Shown here one piece after another: positions 21,871-24,485 of a stretch of DNA of 24,485 nt (position 1 is its first letter; every line of letters begins with the position of its first letter). Position numbers and translations under genes: made by a program. The stretch is from a virus. Below the pieces are notes generated by a model. That model saw nothing but the letters and a program-made list of their open reading frames with translations, had not been told where the DNA came from and ran no database searches. The stretch covers positions 1 through 24,485 of the IMG/VR virus record IMGVR_UViG_3300006870_000085; one strand, written 5' to 3'.

Positions 21871-22369
21871 TGCTTGGAGTTTGCTATTTGATAAAATGAA
21901 TGGAAATCTTGATCCAGAAGAACATGTGATGAATGATGATCCTCTGGACAAATTAGCTCAAGACACATATGTAAGATATACATCTGCATATGATGATGGT
22001 TGGACTACACAACTAAAACAAAACGATATGAATGAAAATCAAATTGATTTAAATCTAGAATCCACTGAGAAAAATGGATTCTGGAAATATGAAGAAGATC
22101 TCACGATGAAAGAGATTCGTGATTATCTTTCTGGAACATATAAGTCACATTATACATCTCAAGAGTCCAAAACTCAAACTCTTGATCTGATTGAAAGTAT
22201 TGGAGATGCAGAGGCCTTCTGTCGTTCTAATGCGATTAAGTACCTCTCTCGCTTTGGTAAAAAGAATGGCAAGTCACGTCTTGACATTTTGAAGGCAATC
22301 CACTATTGTATCCTTCTCTACCATTTCTCTGGACTCCACAAGAAGAACTCTTCCGATTTCCCCTATTGA
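21845..22369 (+). CDS. DUF3310-like protein
   Basis: This protein of up to 174 residues has, in its C-terminal half, a segment matching DUF3310 proteins: HYTSQESKTQTLDLIESIGD, then AFCRSNAIKYLSRFGKKNGK and SRLDILKAIHYCILLYHF. The family features are HY, D.IE, NA.KYL.R...K....D..KA..Y. DUF3310 proteins are common in phages, sometimes as part of nucleotide-kinase-like proteins, without a settled role. The N-terminal half is acidic and variable (DDPLDKLAQDTYVRYTSAYD). The longest frame (ATG 21845) overlaps pebS by 26 bases; ATG 21863 or 21896 are also possible, and none has a clear ribosome site. It lies directly before the sliding clamp gene. Confidence 0.75.
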   Translation: MIFFSAMVNAWSLLFDKMNGNLDPEEHVMNDDPLDKLAQDTYVRYTSAYDDGWTTQLKQNDMNENQIDLNLESTEKNGFWKYEEDLTMKEIRDYLSGTYKSHYTSQESKTQTLDLIESIGDAEAFCRSNAIKYLSRFGKKNGKSRLDILKAIHYCILLYHFSGLHKKNSSDFPY

Positions 22370-22370
22370 T

Positions 22371-23045
22371 ATGAAACTAACCAAACAAACCCTTTCAATC
22401 CTGACTAACTTTTCTGAGATTAATCAATCCATTCTATTTCAGAAAGGTAATCAACTTCGCACTATTTCAGTGATGAAGAATATTCTTGCCGAGGCCGAAA
22501 TCAAGGAAGAATTTCCAAAAGACTTTGCAATTTATGATTTGCCACAGTTCCTAAAAGTTCTTCGTCTATATCAAGACCCCGAACTTGATTTCTCAGAAGG
22601 TAACTATGTAACCATTCGTGAGGGTCGGAATCGTTCTCGTTATTTCTTTGCAGATCCTAATGTAATTGTTTCTCCACCAGAGAAGAAACTTACTCTCCCT
22701 AGTGAAGACGTTTCTTTTGAGATTACTCCCAGTCATCTCAGTCAACTTCTTCAGGCTGCAAATACTCTAGATCTACCTGATTTGGCTGTTATTGGTGAAG
22801 CAGGTGTTATCCGTCTTTCTGTTCGTGACAAAAAGAACGATACTTCAAACGATCACTCCATCGTAGTCGGAGAGACTGATAAGGAATTCGTTTTCAATTT
22901 CAAAGTTGAGAACATCAAAATTCTTCCTGGAAATTATAAAGTATCGATCTCCAGTAAGTGCCTATCTCAGTTCACGAATGTACTTGAGTCTCAACCACTT
23001 ACTTACTTCATCGCTCTTGAGCCAGATTCTGAATTCAATTCGTAA
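22371..23045 (+). CDS. gp45: Sliding clamp gp45
   Basis: This 224-residue protein is the trimeric DNA clamp that holds the polymerase and, in T4, activates late transcription with gp55 and gp33. The length agrees with T4 gp45 (228). Its start MKLTKQTLSILTNFSEINQS matches the family, as do LYQDPELDFSEGNYVTIREG, YFFADPNVIVSPPEKKL, the linker into domain two (FEITPSHLSQLLQAANTL), and the strand VRLSVRD-like VIRLSVRDKKND. The C-terminus (YKVSISSKCLSQFTNVLESQ, then LTYFIALEPDSEF) carries the typical final strands. It sits two bases after the DUF3310-like gene and its stop overlaps speD (TAATG). Clamp loader gp44 follows two genes later. Confidence 0.94.
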   Translation: MKLTKQTLSILTNFSEINQSILFQKGNQLRTISVMKNILAEAEIKEEFPKDFAIYDLPQFLKVLRLYQDPELDFSEGNYVTIREGRNRSRYFFADPNVIVSPPEKKLTLPSEDVSFEITPSHLSQLLQAANTLDLPDLAVIGEAGVIRLSVRDKKNDTSNDHSIVVGETDKEFVFNFKVENIKILPGNYKVSISSKCLSQFTNVLESQPLTYFIALEPDSEFNS

Positions 23046-23380
23046 TGAGACACATACTATTCACCCTTAAAGGGTGTAAACCAGATCTTCTTGATGATGA
23101 AGGGTGGATTAGAGATACGGTTTATGCTGCATCTAAAAAGTGTAAATCAACTCTTTTGGCATTAAACTCACATAAGTTTGAACCTCAGGGTGTGACTTGT
23201 GTCGCCATGCTTTCTGAGAGTCACATTAGCATCCACACCTGGCCAGAAAAAGGCATGGCAGTATGTGACATTTTTACTTGTGGGGACCACACCATGCCAC
23301 AGGATGGTGTAGAATATATGAAGATGGAACTTAAAGCAAGTGACATCGTTTCTAACGAATTCATCAGACCTTTAGAATGA
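23045..23380 (+). CDS. speD: S-adenosylmethionine decarboxylase SpeD (prokaryotic type)
   Basis: This 111-residue protein fits class 1B AdoMet decarboxylases, which use a pyruvoyl group made from an internal serine to form decarboxylated AdoMet for spermidine synthesis. The sequence SESHISIHTWPEKG contains the self-cleavage pair E58-S59; S59 would become the pyruvoyl group. H64 and C79 (in CDIFTCGDH) match the other active-site residues by spacing (as in the Thermotoga enzyme: Ser63, His68, Cys83). The protein is a little shorter than free-living bacterial SpeD (about 120-130). It is linked by TAATG to gp45 and by ATGA to the next gene, so it is translated with the replication proteins. Some cyanophages are known to carry speD. 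Confidence 0.93.
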   Translation: MRHILFTLKGCKPDLLDDEGWIRDTVYAASKKCKSTLLALNSHKFEPQGVTCVAMLSESHISIHTWPEKGMAVCDIFTCGDHTMPQDGVEYMKMELKASDIVSNEFIRPLE

Positions 23381-23904
23381 ATATTTTTGTCACTGACCCC
23401 GATCCCTGGAAGTCCGCACAAGTTCTACCTGACAAGCACATCGTCAAGATGCCCTTAGAGACCTGTCAGATGCTTGCTATTGTGTGTTCTGACAAATGGG
23501 GTCATGGATTTGGCACCCTTCCCAAGGCAGATGGAACTCCCTATGCCACTGAGAAGGGTGCTTTTCGCAATCATCCATGTACTATATGGGCCAATGAGTT
23601 TGTGATGAATTGGCAGTGGTTGCTTTCACATGGCATTGCACTCTGTGATGAGTACAAAATGCGCTATGGGAAGGTTCACACCTGCTTTCGTACTCTGATG
23701 GTAGCAAAGGAAATTCTGCCCACAGGAGACGCTACAGGGCGCTCTGGTAAGGGTCCAACATCATTTGTTTTTGCTGGGCCTGATGAGTTCAAATATGATA
23801 CAAGCATTGACATCTTCACTGCTTATAAACGCTATATTGCATCTAAACCCTGGGTATGCGATAATTATCTACGTATCCCAGATCGTAAACCTGAGTGGGT
23901 CTAA
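23377..23904 (+). CDS. Conserved phage protein with DPxxAAxxxxDKHxxKMxxE-type motif, possible DNA-repair enzyme
   Basis: This 175-residue protein starts MNIFVTDPDPWKSAQVLPDK, directly continuing HIVKMPLETCQML, a motif pattern (N-I-F-V-x-D-x-D-P, DKH, KM.LE) seen in a group of phage and bacterial small proteins, some annotated near pyrimidine-dimer glycosylases. Further on are FRNHPCTIWA and a conserved Trp-rich WQWLLSHGIALCDEY, then a YGKVHTCF segment with another conserved His. The His, Lys, Glu and Cys residues could form a catalytic site, but the reaction is not known to me. It overlaps the speD stop (ATGA) and stands three bases before the clamp loader, so it is part of the replication operon. 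I treat the repair role as a guess. Confidence 0.7.
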   Translation: MNIFVTDPDPWKSAQVLPDKHIVKMPLETCQMLAIVCSDKWGHGFGTLPKADGTPYATEKGAFRNHPCTIWANEFVMNWQWLLSHGIALCDEYKMRYGKVHTCFRTLMVAKEILPTGDATGRSGKGPTSFVFAGPDEFKYDTSIDIFTAYKRYIASKPWVCDNYLRIPDRKPEWV

Positions 23905-23907
23905 ATT

Positions 23908-24485
23908 ATGAGTCGTAATGAATTTCTTTGGGTCGAGAAATATCGTCCCCAAACAATTGAAGAATGTATTCTCCCTGAGAATATCAAAAAGACATTTCAG
24001 GATTTCCTAGATAAAGGAGAGGTTCCTAATCTTCTTTTGGCAGGACCTGCTGGTTGTGGTAAAACTACTGTAGCAAAAGCACTTTGCAATGAACTAGGAG
24101 TTGATTATTATGTCATTAATGGATCTGATGAGGGACGGTTCTTGGACACGGTACGGAACCAGGCCAAGAACTTTGCTTCGACCGTCTCACTTCAAGGAAA
24201 TGGTAAACCAAAAGTCATCATTATTGACGAAGCTGACAACACGACCCACGACGTACAACTCCTCCTACGGGCGAATATTGAGGCATTTCATAACAACTGC
24301 CGATTCATCTTCACCTGTAACTACAAAAACCGCATCATCGAACCGCTTCATTCTCGGTGTGCCGTTGTTGAGTTCACAACAAACAAATCAGACAAACCCC
24401 AAATCGCATCCAAGTTCTTTAAGCGCATCCAAGAAATCCTTGGTGCAGAAGGTATTGAATATGATAACAAGGTCCTGGTAGAACT
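23908..24485 (+). CDS. gp44: Clamp loader ATPase subunit gp44 (5' part, runs off the window)
   Basis: The frame opens at ATG 23908, three bases after the preceding stop, and runs to the window end without a stop (192 residues seen; T4 gp44 has 319). It is an AAA+ ATPase that, with gp62, opens the gp45 clamp and loads it at primer ends. Motifs are VEKYRPQTIEECILPENIKK at the start, Walker A GPAGCGKT (46-53), Walker B IIIDEAD (104-110), sensor 1 FTCNY, and the SRC motif (149-151) that supplies the arginine finger to the neighbour subunit. The gene order gp45-speD-unknown-gp44 puts the loader with its clamp. Confidence 0.95.
   Translation, partial: MSRNEFLWVEKYRPQTIEECILPENIKKTFQDFLDKGEVPNLLLAGPAGCGKTTVAKALCNELGVDYYVINGSDEGRFLDTVRNQAKNFASTVSLQGNGKPKVIIIDEADNTTHDVQLLLRANIEAFHNNCRFIFTCNYKNRIIEPLHSRCAVVEFTTNKSDKPQIASKFFKRIQEILGAEGIEYDNKVLVE

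Noticed and set aside
1-24485. tRNA genes, CRISPR arrays, IS elements, integrase or photosystem genes (psbA/psbD)
   Set aside because: I looked for cloverleaf patterns, spaced repeats, transposase or integrase motifs and D1/D2-like protein text and saw none. A covariance-model tRNA search would be needed to be certain about tRNAs.

Overview
The window is a piece of a T4-like (Myoviridae-type) marine cyanophage genome. Every recognised gene is on the + strand. Genes are packed tightly, often with TAATG or ATGA stop/start overlaps. Three lines of evidence point to a cyanobacterial (Prochlorococcus or Synechococcus) host: the T4-core gene order in its cyanophage form, a phycoerythrobilin synthase (PebS) gene beside a CobS-type AAA+ ATPase and a SpeD-type AdoMet decarboxylase, and a DUF3110-like small protein of a kind typical of cyanobacteria. 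Gene symbols were assigned by recognising motifs and order; no database was searched.

Layout. (1) Positions 1-10337 are the virion module: the tail end of a structural protein, then gp17 (large terminase), a small Cys-rich protein, gp18 (sheath), gp19 (tube), gp20 (portal), gp67-like core protein, an unknown 88-aa protein, gp21 (prohead protease), gp22 (scaffold) and gp23 (major capsid), ending at a strong intrinsic terminator. T4-type late promoter elements (ATAAATA) lie before gp18, gp20, gp67 and gp22. (2) Positions 10394-10745 form a small transcription unit with its own sigma70-consensus promoter, a 90-aa gene of unknown function and a UUCG-loop terminator. (3) Positions 10764-17880 carry gp3 (tail completion), UvsY and UvsW (recombination), an acidic unknown protein, gp55 (late sigma factor, behind a near-consensus sigma70 promoter), gp47 and gp46 (the SbcD/SbcC-like nuclease pair, with a DUF3110-like gene between them) and two conserved unknowns. 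(4) Positions 17881-21296 hold a CobT-like protein (HEVGH motif, acidic linker, VWA/MIDAS domain) and a CobS/MoxR-like AAA+ ATPase. Each follows an almost identical terminator-plus-promoter module containing a shared 17-nt box. (5) Positions 21223-24485 hold PebS, a DUF3310-like protein, gp45 (sliding clamp), SpeD, a DNA-repair-like unknown and the start of gp44 (clamp loader), which runs off the window.

How they work together. The first block builds and fills the head and tail. UvsY, UvsW, gp46 and gp47 serve recombination-dependent replication, and gp45 and gp44 are replisome parts. gp55 should direct RNA polymerase to the ATAAATA promoters, with gp45 as activator by analogy with T4. PebS, SpeD and probably the CobS/CobT-like pair are host-like metabolic or maturation genes set into this replication region.

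The most unusual structures are the CobT-like/CobS-like pair with its duplicated regulatory modules, the long out-of-frame overlap between the CobS-like gene and pebS, and the isolated 90-aa gene cassette after gp23. I saw no tRNA, CRISPR array, insertion sequence or integrase. There is no gene-free stretch over 300 bases; the longest gaps (10338-10450 and 13660-13759) hold the transcription signals listed.
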